The notes beneath the pieces are model-generated. The model saw nothing but the letters and a program-made list of their open reading frames with translations, was not told the DNA's origin and did no database searches. DNA of 64,000 nucleotides from positions 186,001 to 250,000 of the forward strand of contig JADKKB010000007.1 of assembly GCA_016720705.1 (NCBI GenBank). The letters are read 5' to 3'. Shown piece by piece: positions 7,847 through 15,984 of the stretch. The DNA comes from Chloracidobacterium sp. Lineage in GTDB: Bacteria > Acidobacteriota > Blastocatellia > Pyrinomonadales > Pyrinomonadaceae. Made by a program: the position numbers and the translations under genes. Position 1 is the stretch's first letter; every line of letters starts with the position of its first letter.

Positions 7847-9241
7847 ATGTCAGTAGTTTCGAAAATTGAGAGTGTCTTGGCTAACGCGGAAAAACTAAAT
7901 CCGCAACTCAACTCGTTTCTGTCAATCGAACACGAGCATTCACTCCGACAGGCCATCGCGATCGACGACCGCGGGGCGACACCTCTCGCCGGGCTTGCCG
8001 TAGCAGTCAAGGACAATATATGCACCAAGGGGATACGGACGTCGTGTGGTTCGCACATATTGGAAAATTATAAGGCTCAGTATGATGCTACGGTCATCGA
8101 GAGACTTAACAAAGCCGGGGCGGTAATCATCGGGAAGACCAATATGGACGAGTTTGCAATGGGCTCGTCAAATGAGTCTTCGGCCTTTGGCGCCGTACGT
8201 AACCCGTGGGACATCGAGCGGGTGCCGGGCGGAAGTTCGGGCGGTTCGGCGGTAGCGGTCGCCTCCGGTGTCGTGCGTGCCTCACTTGGTTCTGAGACTG
8301 GTGGTTCTGTTCGTCAACCGGCCGCCCTTTGCGGTATTGTCGGCCTAAAACCTACTTACGGTCGTATATCACGCTACGGTCTAGTTGCCTTTGCATCTTC
8401 GCTGGACAACATTGGCATCTTTGGTCAAACTTCCGCGGATATTGCGGATGTACTAGGGGCGATAGCCGGCCGTGACCCACTTGACGCCACATCTGCCGAT
8501 GTCGAGGTACCAGACTATAGATTTGCACTCGGTGCAGATGTTGCGGGCAAAACCATCGGAATTCCGCGGGCACTTTTTGGTGATGGGTTGGATGACGAAG
8601 TTCGAACGTCGGTAGATTCCGCAATCGAGAACTTTCGTTCACTTGGAGCTAAAGTGGTCGAAGTCGAATTGCCACACGCACGATACGGAATCGCTGTTTA
8701 CTATATTATTGCGACGGCCGAAGCGTCATCTAACTTGGCCCGATACGATGGTGCCCGTTATGGATTTCGTGCCGACAATGCCCCAGGCTTGCGGGAAATG
8801 TATTTCAAGACTCGCGAAGCCGGATTCGGCCCGGAGGTCAAGCGGCGTATTATGCTCGGGACGTACGTACTTTCGAGCGGATATTATGATGCCTATTATT
8901 CAAAAGCCCAAAAGGTTCGCAACCTGGTCAAACAGGATTACGAAAACGCTTTTACCACCTGTGACGCAATTCTGACGCCAACTTCACCATCGACCGCGTT
9001 TAAGATCGGTGAACGATCCGACGATCCTTTGGCGATGTATCTGAGCGATATATATACGGTTTCCGCAAACCTCGCCGGTGTGCCGGCGATAAGTGTTCCG
9101 TGCGGTCTGTCGCAAGCGGGCCTGCCGATCGGATTGCAGCTGGTCGGAAATTTTTGGTCCGAAGATGTGCTATTGAATCTGGCCTCGGCCTATGAGACGG
9201 CATTTCCGCTCGGTTCGGATCCGAATATTTTCGTCGATTGA
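7847..9241 (+). CDS. gatA: Glutamyl/aspartyl-tRNA(Gln/Asn) amidotransferase subunit A
   Basis: GatA is the amidase subunit that releases ammonia from glutamine for tRNA-dependent amidation. The 464-residue sequence is close to family length and shows the Ser-cisSer-Lys triad: Lys in AVAVKDNICTKG, the GGSSGGSAVAVASG loop, and GSETGGSVRQPAAL carrying the nucleophile. The TNMDEFAMGSS block is also typical of GatA. It lies 6 bp after the lipoprotein gene. The C-terminus (GSDPNIFVD) is normal. Confidence 0.97.
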   Translation: MSVVSKIESVLANAEKLNPQLNSFLSIEHEHSLRQAIAIDDRGATPLAGLAVAVKDNICTKGIRTSCGSHILENYKAQYDATVIERLNKAGAVIIGKTNMDEFAMGSSNESSAFGAVRNPWDIERVPGGSSGGSAVAVASGVVRASLGSETGGSVRQPAALCGIVGLKPTYGRISRYGLVAFASSLDNIGIFGQTSADIADVLGAIAGRDPLDATSADVEVPDYRFALGADVAGKTIGIPRALFGDGLDDEVRTSVDSAIENFRSLGAKVVEVELPHARYGIAVYYIIATAEASSNLARYDGARYGFRADNAPGLREMYFKTREAGFGPEVKRRIMLGTYVLSSGYYDAYYSKAQKVRNLVKQDYENAFTTCDAILTPTSPSTAFKIGERSDDPLAMYLSDIYTVSANLAGVPAISVPCGLSQAGLPIGLQLVGNFWSEDVLLNLASAYETAFPLGSDPNIFVD

Positions 9242-9255
9242 TTCCCCCAAGGAGC

Positions 9256-11481
9256 TTAGGCGATGCGTAGTTGGTTAATGTCTTGTGGCGTAGTCTGAAA
9301 TAGCGGCGTTGAGTGTGAAGGTAAAATATTGGTCCAACGCGACCGTTCTTGCAAAAGCTTTTCAATCTCAGCAACCGGAAGCGGCTTTGAAAACAAATAA
9401 CCTTGACCAAATTCGCACCCGAGTATTCGCAGTTGATGGAATTGATGTATGCTCTCGATGCCCTCGGCAACGACCTTTAAGTTTAGAGCTTTCGCCAATG
9501 CGATAACGGTTCGGACGATCTCACCGTTTTCGGAATTATCTTCCATTGCACTTACAAATGAACGGTCAACCTTGAGAAGGTCGATAGGAAATCTGTGTAG
9601 GTAGCTAAGACTCGAGTAACCGGTCCCAAAATCATCAATACTGATCTGAACACCGGTCTTTTTGATCTGCTTTAACATCAGTATCGCCGTTTCAGCATTT
9701 TCCATGACAGCACTTTCGGTAAGCTCGAGCTTTAGCGACGCCGGCGAGATCCGCGTTTCGGCTAAGACAGCACTGATCTGATCGACTAAATTGGGGTGAG
9801 CAAAATGCTTGCCGGAAAGATTGACTGCAACACTTAGAGGCGGTCCGGCGGGATTTTGAGCTTGCCAACGTGCGACCTGGTTACACGCCGATTGGAGAAT
9901 CTGGATCGTCATCGGCACGATCAACCCGGTATGTTCGCTGATCGGAATAAATTCATTAGGCGGCACGAGTCCGCGTGTCGGGTGATTCCATCTGACCAAG
10001 GCCTCGAAGCCGACAAGATCCGCATTTTCAAGTCCAATGATCGGTTGGTAATGGAGTTCAAACTCTTTGCGTTCAATAGCGTATCTAAGGTCCGTTTCGA
10101 GTTGCATTCGGGTAACTGCCCGGATATGCATCTTCTGGTCGAATATCACGTGATTTTCGTTATTGTCCTTGGCGTAGTACATCGCGATATCGGCGTCCCT
10201 AAGGATGTCTTCCGCCTCGGCGTACCGCGAATTCCCAAAGGCGATACCGATCTTAACATTGGTGAAAACCTGACGGCCTTCCAGCGTATAAGGCTCAGCT
10301 ACGCGTTTATTCAACCTATCCGCAAATGCCATCGCCTCATCGCGAAGCGTTAGATCGCTCAAAATTATGCCGAATTTGTCCCCGCTGAAACGCGCCACCA
10401 TATCTTGTTCGCGGATAATCTGCTCCAGACGTTTTGCGACGCTCCGTATCAAACGATCGCCCATTGAATGACCGAGACTGTCATTGATGGTCTTAAACCG
10501 ATTAAGATCAAGCAGAAGGATGGCAAAGTTAGCCTCTGTATTGTCTTTGCTCTCCTGAAGCGTCAATTTCAGACGATCGATAAAGTAGTTTCTGTTTGGT
10601 AAACCCGTAAGTTCGTCGTGATAAGCAGCGTGGCGAAAATTCTCGTGACTTTCCTGTAAGTACTGGGTCATCGTCTCAAGTTCACCAACGTATCTTTCGA
10701 GTGATTCGACCTTACCTTCGGCTGATTCGGCTCGTGCCCGTTCATTTGACCGAAAACGTTCGGCGGTCGAATCAATATTCGACATATATCGTCGATACAT
10801 ATAGATCGCAAACGCGAAGAATGCTATAACACCTGAAACCGCGTAGGTATTGGTCTGCAGAATACCCGAGATCAACAAACCGCCGGCGATACCGACCAAA
10901 CCAAAGATCAATAGCGAATCGAGTAGGTACTTTTCAAAGCTCCATCGCGAATCGGACGTATGGCCAAATTGAACGACCGCAAAATTGAGGAGTGCAGACG
11001 TCACGTACATCGCGACGGTCGCAACCGATACAAACCAAACGAAACTTGTCATATCCGACCGCTGTGCAACCAGGTCGACAGATCCAAACATAGAACCGAC
11101 AGCCTGTGCTGCCGCCGTCGATGCGGCGATGCCTATCGACGCCGAAACCACGCGGCCAGTAATCGCGACGGAGTTAGAACGACCGGTGGAAATCATCGCA
11201 ACCGCCGAGAAATGAATTGTGGCCGCAATAACGCCGATCTCACCGCCGTAGAGATACAAGACGGCCAGGACCGTGGCATTTCCGATCACGATCTGAAGGT
11301 CATAGCGCTCAATATGAGCCTTGAGGAATGTACCGACCGCAATCGATACTCCGACAAGCGTAATAAGTGCAATATCTATACGTGACGGATTCAGCTTAGA
11401 ACCTGCCACGCCGACACATACGAGAGCCATTGCCCCGATTAGCACCGTCAAAATGATAAAGGTTGAGGATCGTTTTTCCAT
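9256..11481 (-). CDS. Membrane GGDEF/EAL protein, probable cyclic-di-GMP phosphodiesterase
   Basis: The 741-residue protein has about seven N-terminal membrane segments (residues 8-230), a coiled linker (240-285), a GGDEF domain (about 287-450) and an EAL domain (about 465-720). The EAL part has EALVRWNHP, DDFGTGYSSLSYLHRFP and the KVDRSF block, as in active phosphodiesterases. The GGDEF signature reads SGDKF (366-370), with Lys for the catalytic Glu, so cyclase activity is doubtful and the domain may only sense GTP. The frame is open to 11793, but the added 104 residues look non-coding and overlap a terminator; MEKRSS at 11481 begins just before the first membrane segment. Transcribed leftward, convergent with gatA. 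Confidence 0.9.
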   Translation of the reverse strand: MEKRSSTFIILTVLIGAMALVCVGVAGSKLNPSRIDIALITLVGVSIAVGTFLKAHIERYDLQIVIGNATVLAVLYLYGGEIGVIAATIHFSAVAMISTGRSNSVAITGRVVSASIGIAASTAAAQAVGSMFGSVDLVAQRSDMTSFVWFVSVATVAMYVTSALLNFAVVQFGHTSDSRWSFEKYLLDSLLIFGLVGIAGGLLISGILQTNTYAVSGVIAFFAFAIYMYRRYMSNIDSTAERFRSNERARAESAEGKVESLERYVGELETMTQYLQESHENFRHAAYHDELTGLPNRNYFIDRLKLTLQESKDNTEANFAILLLDLNRFKTINDSLGHSMGDRLIRSVAKRLEQIIREQDMVARFSGDKFGIILSDLTLRDEAMAFADRLNKRVAEPYTLEGRQVFTNVKIGIAFGNSRYAEAEDILRDADIAMYYAKDNNENHVIFDQKMHIRAVTRMQLETDLRYAIERKEFELHYQPIIGLENADLVGFEALVRWNHPTRGLVPPNEFIPISEHTGLIVPMTIQILQSACNQVARWQAQNPAGPPLSVAVNLSGKHFAHPNLVDQISAVLAETRISPASLKLELTESAVMENAETAILMLKQIKKTGVQISIDDFGTGYSSLSYLHRFPIDLLKVDRSFVSAMEDNSENGEIVRTVIALAKALNLKVVAEGIESIHQFHQLRILGCEFGQGYLFSKPLPVAEIEKLLQERSRWTNILPSHSTPLFQTTPQDINQLRIA

Positions 11482-11759
11482 TAGATGGACCGAGTTGCTG
11501 TAGAAGGTCTGACCGGTAGGATAAGGCACACAGAAAACATTGTTTAATGTTTGCCTAACCAATATTAACTCAAAGCATCGACGTTTGACAATGATTTTTT
11601 TCGCTGAAACTTTGCTCGCTCCGGCGTTGCCCGTGGTGCAATACTCGTGCCGTAGCCGATACCGGTCGAAATGCCTTGTTTTCCCAATCCCGGTTTCCAG
11701 CATTAGGTCAATTCCCCCCACCGCATCGGTCACATTGACTGGCAGAATCGTCAAAATGC
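11482..11759. other. Intergenic stretch upstream of the GGDEF/EAL gene
   Basis: Together with the terminator that follows, this leaves about 335 bases without a gene. It must hold the promoter and leader of the GGDEF/EAL gene. I looked for a cyclic-di-GMP riboswitch core and did not find one that I could support. Confidence 0.5.
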
Positions 11760-11791
11760 AAAAAAAGCGGTGCCGAATTTCTCGGCACCGC
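11760..11791 (-). terminator. Intrinsic terminator of the prolyl oligopeptidase gene
   Basis: On the minus strand GCGGTGCCGA pairs with TCGGCACCGC (perfect 10-base stem, 11767-11791, 5-base loop) and is followed by seven T. It lies 26 bp after the oligopeptidase stop. Confidence 0.92.
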
Positions 11792-11816
11792 AAATACGAT
11801 CAAATTAGTTATTGTC

Positions 11817-13949
11817 TTACTTCGTGATCCCGACTTGAGTAAGAGCATACGCATAGTCGAATGCGACTTCCTTCAAACGGTCGTATCTGCCGGATGATCC
11901 GCCGTGTCCCGCTCCCATATTTGTTTTCAGCAATACGATATTTTTATCGGTTTTCATCTCCCTTACCTTCGCCGCAAATTTTGCACCTTCCCAATATGGG
12001 ACCTGGCTGTCGTTAAGCGATATTTCGATAAGCATATTCGGATACGCTTGCTTTTTGACGTTGTCGTATGGCGAATAAGAATACATATAGTCCCACGCCT
12101 TCTTGTCGTCGCGAGGATTTCCCCATTCGACCCATTCCTCGGTGGTCAAGGGTAGTGTTTCATCGATCATCGTATTCATCACGTCGACAAACGGCACCTG
12201 AACGATCGCTGCCTTGAATGTCTTCGGCGATTGGTTCATTACCGCACCCATCAACAATCCGCCCGCCGAACCGCCCTGTATCACGAGTCGGTCGGCCGAT
12301 GTGTATTTTTCGCTGATAAGCCACTTGGCGGAATCGACGAAATCGTTGAACGTATTTATTTTCTTAAACATACGACCATCTTGCCGCCATTTTTCGCCGA
12401 GTTCTGATCCACCTCGAATGTGAGCGATCGCGTAAACCATTCCTCGATCGACCAGACTTAACCTTGCGGTTGAAAAGTTCGGTGTCATCGACGCTCCATA
12501 AGACCCATACGCGTATAGCAGCATCGGGGCCTTACCGTCGAGTTTCGTTCCCTTTTTCCAAACGATCGACACAGGAACCTTGACGCCGTCGCGTGCTACT
12601 GCCCACACGCGTACAGTTTCGTATTGTGATTTGTCATAACCGCTAGGGATCTCTTGCTGTTTTATCAATACTGATTGTCTTGTATTCAAATCGAATTCAA
12701 AGGTTGATTGCGGCGTTATCATTGACGAATAACCATAACGTACGACTGACGTGTTATATTCCGGATTAAACCCGAGATCCATCGTGTAGACGCTTTCATC
12801 CGTCGGTATCCGAAAGGACGCCCGCTTGCTTCGCATATCCATTACGCGGAGATATTCGAGTCCATTTTCGAGTTCTGAAACGACCGAATAGTCCTTAAAG
12901 AAACTTATGCCTTCGATCTTTACTGCCGGATCGTGCGGAATAAAGTCTTTCCAATTCTTTTCGCCCGGCTCTAACAGAGGTGTGTGAACTACTTTGAAGT
13001 TTTCGGCGTTCTTATTTGTGCGAATATAAAATTCACCGTTATTAAAATCCGCACTATATTCGTGGCCCTCACGGCGAGGTGACAAAACACTAAACTTGCC
13101 GTCTGCGACCGCATTGGCAGAAAGGTATCGATATTCAGTCGACGTTTTGGCAAAAGAGGCAATGAAGTACATTTGCCTATCACGCGACCGACTCACCCCG
13201 ACGTTAAAGTACACGTCCTTTTCTTCAAAGATCAGCTCATTATTGTTCGTTCCGACGGAATGACGCCAAACCTTGTCGGACCGCTTTGAGACCGCATCTT
13301 CCTGTCCAACAAGGAGATATTTGCCATCCGGCGACCACTCGATGCTGGTAACACGTTCTATCTTGTCCGGAAGCATTTGGCCCGTTCGGAGATCCTTGAT
13401 CTGTAGCGTGTATTGACGATATCCCGTCGTATCGGTCGCGAATGCAAGTAAATTGCCATCGTCACTCGGTTCGAAGTTCGAGATCGCAAAGTATTTGAGG
13501 CCCTCCGCCATTTTGTTTTGGTCGATAAGGGTTTCAGGGTTCGCACCATCGCGAGTCTTGCTGCGAAGGTAGGTTGGATATTGCTTTCCCTCCTCGACCC
13601 TGTTGAAGTACCAAAAATTGCCAAGTTTGTACGGCACGCTCAGATCGTTTTGTTTGATACGGCCGAGCATTTCCTTGTAAAGAGTGTCGGTAAGACCCTT
13701 GTGCGGTCCCATATATGCCTCGGTGTATGTATTTTCGGCATTGAGGTGCTCAATTATCGCAGGGTCCTTTTTGTCGTTGCGATCTCGGAGCCACGCATAA
13801 TTATCGGTGATCTCGTAACCGTGGATCTTCAAAACCTTTGGGACTTTTTTTGCTACCGGTGTCTTCATATTTGACTGGGCAACGATCACGGTGTTACCGA
13901 TAACGATAATGATAAAAACGACGACTATACTCATCAAACCTTTGATCAT
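11817..13949 (-). CDS. Exported prolyl oligopeptidase family (S9A) serine peptidase
   Basis: S9A peptidases cut short peptides, after Pro or basic residues, using a beta-propeller to exclude folded proteins. The 710-residue product has a signal peptide (hydrophobic SIVVVFIIIVIGNTVIVAQ), an N-terminal HGYEITDNYAWLRD block that opens the propeller, and a C-terminal hydrolase domain with GGSAGGLLMGAV (nucleophile Ser near residue 558), LNDSQVPYWEGAKF (Asp) and NMGAGHGGSSGRYD (His). The acid-pocket pattern (PLTTEEWVEWGNP) is like oligopeptidase B rather than the Pro-specific enzymes. It is transcribed alone and ends at a strong terminator. Confidence 0.93.
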   Translation of the reverse strand: MIKGLMSIVVVFIIIVIGNTVIVAQSNMKTPVAKKVPKVLKIHGYEITDNYAWLRDRNDKKDPAIIEHLNAENTYTEAYMGPHKGLTDTLYKEMLGRIKQNDLSVPYKLGNFWYFNRVEEGKQYPTYLRSKTRDGANPETLIDQNKMAEGLKYFAISNFEPSDDGNLLAFATDTTGYRQYTLQIKDLRTGQMLPDKIERVTSIEWSPDGKYLLVGQEDAVSKRSDKVWRHSVGTNNNELIFEEKDVYFNVGVSRSRDRQMYFIASFAKTSTEYRYLSANAVADGKFSVLSPRREGHEYSADFNNGEFYIRTNKNAENFKVVHTPLLEPGEKNWKDFIPHDPAVKIEGISFFKDYSVVSELENGLEYLRVMDMRSKRASFRIPTDESVYTMDLGFNPEYNTSVVRYGYSSMITPQSTFEFDLNTRQSVLIKQQEIPSGYDKSQYETVRVWAVARDGVKVPVSIVWKKGTKLDGKAPMLLYAYGSYGASMTPNFSTARLSLVDRGMVYAIAHIRGGSELGEKWRQDGRMFKKINTFNDFVDSAKWLISEKYTSADRLVIQGGSAGGLLMGAVMNQSPKTFKAAIVQVPFVDVMNTMIDETLPLTTEEWVEWGNPRDDKKAWDYMYSYSPYDNVKKQAYPNMLIEISLNDSQVPYWEGAKFAAKVREMKTDKNIVLLKTNMGAGHGGSSGRYDRLKEVAFDYAYALTQVGITK

Positions 13950-14094
13950 CTGCTTGCTCCTAAAATTGTTGTAGAATCTTAATTCTTACTACGGATAATC
14001 ATACGTTTTGTTTCCGGTTAGACAAAATGCCATTGAATTCGCTCCGCAAACGTGCAAGATAGCAGTGTCGCCGGTAATTCGGTAGACTGCGGGT

Positions 14095-14337
14095 ATGACC
14101 AAATACGATGTTTACGTCCGATGTGACCACTGTTCACAAAATCATTCGGTACACGTTTCTCTACAACTGGAAGACGATTCGCTCGATGGAACGCACTTAA
14201 TGGATCACATCGCCGAAGACAAATTCCCGACCTCGATCGCATTTATGCGTTCGAACAAATACCGGTGTCCACATACATCCGAGCTATATGCTGCCGACGA
14301 CATCGCTAAGATCGTTCTTTTTGCAGCCGTAAGGTGA
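14095..14337 (+). CDS. Small cysteine-containing protein of unknown function
   Basis: The 80-residue product opens MTKYDVYVRCDHCSQNHSVH and later has NKYRCPHT, giving a CxxC plus a Cys-x-His that could hold one zinc ion. It is acidic in the middle and has no membrane segment. Codon use and the amino-acid pattern look like a real gene, although there is no strong ribosome-binding site. It lies between the divergent oligopeptidase and pilT and could be a small nucleic-acid or protein adaptor; no function is recognised. Confidence 0.6.
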   Translation: MTKYDVYVRCDHCSQNHSVHVSLQLEDDSLDGTHLMDHIAEDKFPTSIAFMRSNKYRCPHTSELYAADDIAKIVLFAAVR

Positions 14338-14475
14338 TAGTTCACCTCGATAAAAAAATACGTTGACCTCGCTGATTCGCAAGAGTTAAAATCTATTCTG
14401 AACCGTCTTGGCGCGTATAGTGCTTTCTGTACATTTTCTATTCCGCATTCGCCTGATTTTCTAGGTTCATTAATT

Positions 14476-15630
14476 ATGTCAACCCGAATAGATGATCTAC
14501 TGCGAATGGCTATGAGCTTCGGCGCCTCTGATCTCCATTTGCGTGCGGGTTCGTTTCCGGTGATACGGGTCACCGGCGAACTAAAACCGTTGACCGGTGT
14601 CAGTCGGCTAACACAAGATGAAACGCTTGAAATGGCGTTCTCGATGATGTCGAATCGTCAAAAGCAACATTTCAAAGAGGCTTACGAAGTCGACATCGGT
14701 TACGGTGTATCGGGGCTTGGCCGATTTCGCGTAAATATCTTTCAACAGCGAAATTCGATCGGCATCGTTGCCCGGGTCATATCCGATTCGATACGTGGAT
14801 TTGCCGAACTAGGGATGCCGCCGATCCTGAATAAGATCGCCGACGAGACCAGAGGGTTGGTGCTTGTGACAGGTACTACCGGTTCAGGAAAATCAACAAC
14901 ACTGGCCGCGATCGTTGACTATATCAATCAAAAGCGGAACTGCCATATCGTTACGATCGAAGATCCGATCGAATTTTTACACAAGAATAAAGAGTCTTTC
15001 GTGACCCAACGCGAGGTTGACGTAGACACGCGAAATTTCGCCGAGGCACTCCGTGGTAGTCTGCGTCAGGACCCTGACGTGATCTTGGTCGGTGAAATGC
15101 GTGATCTCGAGACTATCGAAACCGCACTCGTAGCGGCGGAAACGGGTCATCTCGTACTTTCTACGCTGCACACACTCGATGCGTCCGAAACGCTATCCCG
15201 AATAATTACGGCTTTCCCGCCGTATCAGCAAAAGTCCATAAGGATCCAACTCGCGGGACTCCTAAAGGCAGTAGTCTCGCAGCGGCTGATGAAGTCCGCC
15301 AAAGGCAATAGTCGTATTCCTGCCGTCGAGGTCCTTATGTCCACGCCGTTGATCCGAGACTATATTCTTCACGACGACAAAACCCAAAGCATTCGCGATG
15401 CGATCGCGGCGGGCACATCACAGTACGGGATGCAGACGTTTGACCAGTCGCTATTTTACCTATACCAGTCCGGCCTTATCACGCTGGACGAAGCCCTTCG
15501 AGGAACTACCAATCCGGACGAATTCAGGCTGCGGCTTGCCGGCATCAACACGACCTCTGGAATCGCAAAGGAAGAAATGGAGAGAACCAGCGGGGTCGGC
15601 AACGTAAGTGATCTCATCGTCAGAAACTAG
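14476..15630 (+). CDS. pilT: Type IV pilus retraction ATPase PilT
   Basis: PilT is the hexameric motor that depolymerises type IV pili, driving twitching motility. The 384-residue product has the PilT N-terminal domain (SFGASDLHLRAGSFPVIRV), Walker A TGTTGSGKST near residue 135, the Asp box (IVTIEDPIEFLH), Walker B DVILVGEMRDLETI, the His box (LSTLHTLDASETLSRI) and the AIRA-like C-terminal region. A C-terminal tail of about 30 residues is not conserved in length. No other pilus gene is present in the window, so the other parts of the machine are elsewhere. Confidence 0.95.
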   Translation: MSTRIDDLLRMAMSFGASDLHLRAGSFPVIRVTGELKPLTGVSRLTQDETLEMAFSMMSNRQKQHFKEAYEVDIGYGVSGLGRFRVNIFQQRNSIGIVARVISDSIRGFAELGMPPILNKIADETRGLVLVTGTTGSGKSTTLAAIVDYINQKRNCHIVTIEDPIEFLHKNKESFVTQREVDVDTRNFAEALRGSLRQDPDVILVGEMRDLETIETALVAAETGHLVLSTLHTLDASETLSRIITAFPPYQQKSIRIQLAGLLKAVVSQRLMKSAKGNSRIPAVEVLMSTPLIRDYILHDDKTQSIRDAIAAGTSQYGMQTFDQSLFYLYQSGLITLDEALRGTTNPDEFRLRLAGINTTSGIAKEEMERTSGVGNVSDLIVRN

Positions 15631-15722
15631 ACATCACGGTTGTCAAGCATTTTAAGAAGGCCAAATGCAACGTGACCGCACGTCTAAATATCGATTTTGC
15701 AACGATTTTCGGCGAATTACCC

Positions 15723-15752
15723 TTGACAATTTGACGACTTGAATTATATATT
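15723..15752 (+). promoter_or_regulatory. Sigma70-type promoter of rpsA
   Basis: TTGACA at 15723-15728 is a perfect -35 box. TATATA or TATATT at 15745-15752 gives a -10 box with a 16-18 bp spacer. The predicted leader of about 225 bases is long, contains small hairpins (GGCAAGCATTTGCC, CACCAATTTGGTG) and a purine-rich GGAAGGAG at about 15773 that is not followed by a start codon at useful distance. Confidence 0.75.
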
Positions 15753-15984
15753 TTAGTTTTACCAAGTCACACGGAAGGAGCTGAATTTACTACTATCGTC
15801 ATTGCCCTCCGATGCATTCCAAAATGTAGAATGCGAACGATGGGACGATTGGTAGATAATTGGGTTTAGGGTGCGACCGGCAAGCATTTGCCCCGTCACA
15901 CCAATTTGGTGATCTGAGAAAAAAATTGCCGGACTGCACGAGCAGGTACGGTATCCAAACAATAAGGAAGTAAGAAACGCGTAA

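Noticed and set aside
11600..11750. Possible cyclic-di-GMP riboswitch before the GGDEF/EAL gene
   Set aside because: No GEMM-type core could be matched by eye.
11482..11793. N-terminal extension of the GGDEF/EAL protein
   Set aside because: It has unusual composition and includes the oligopeptidase terminator; a start at 11481 just before the first membrane helix is more natural.
15829..15867. 12-codon reading frame in the rpsA leader
   Set aside because: No ribosome-binding site at proper distance and too short to support.
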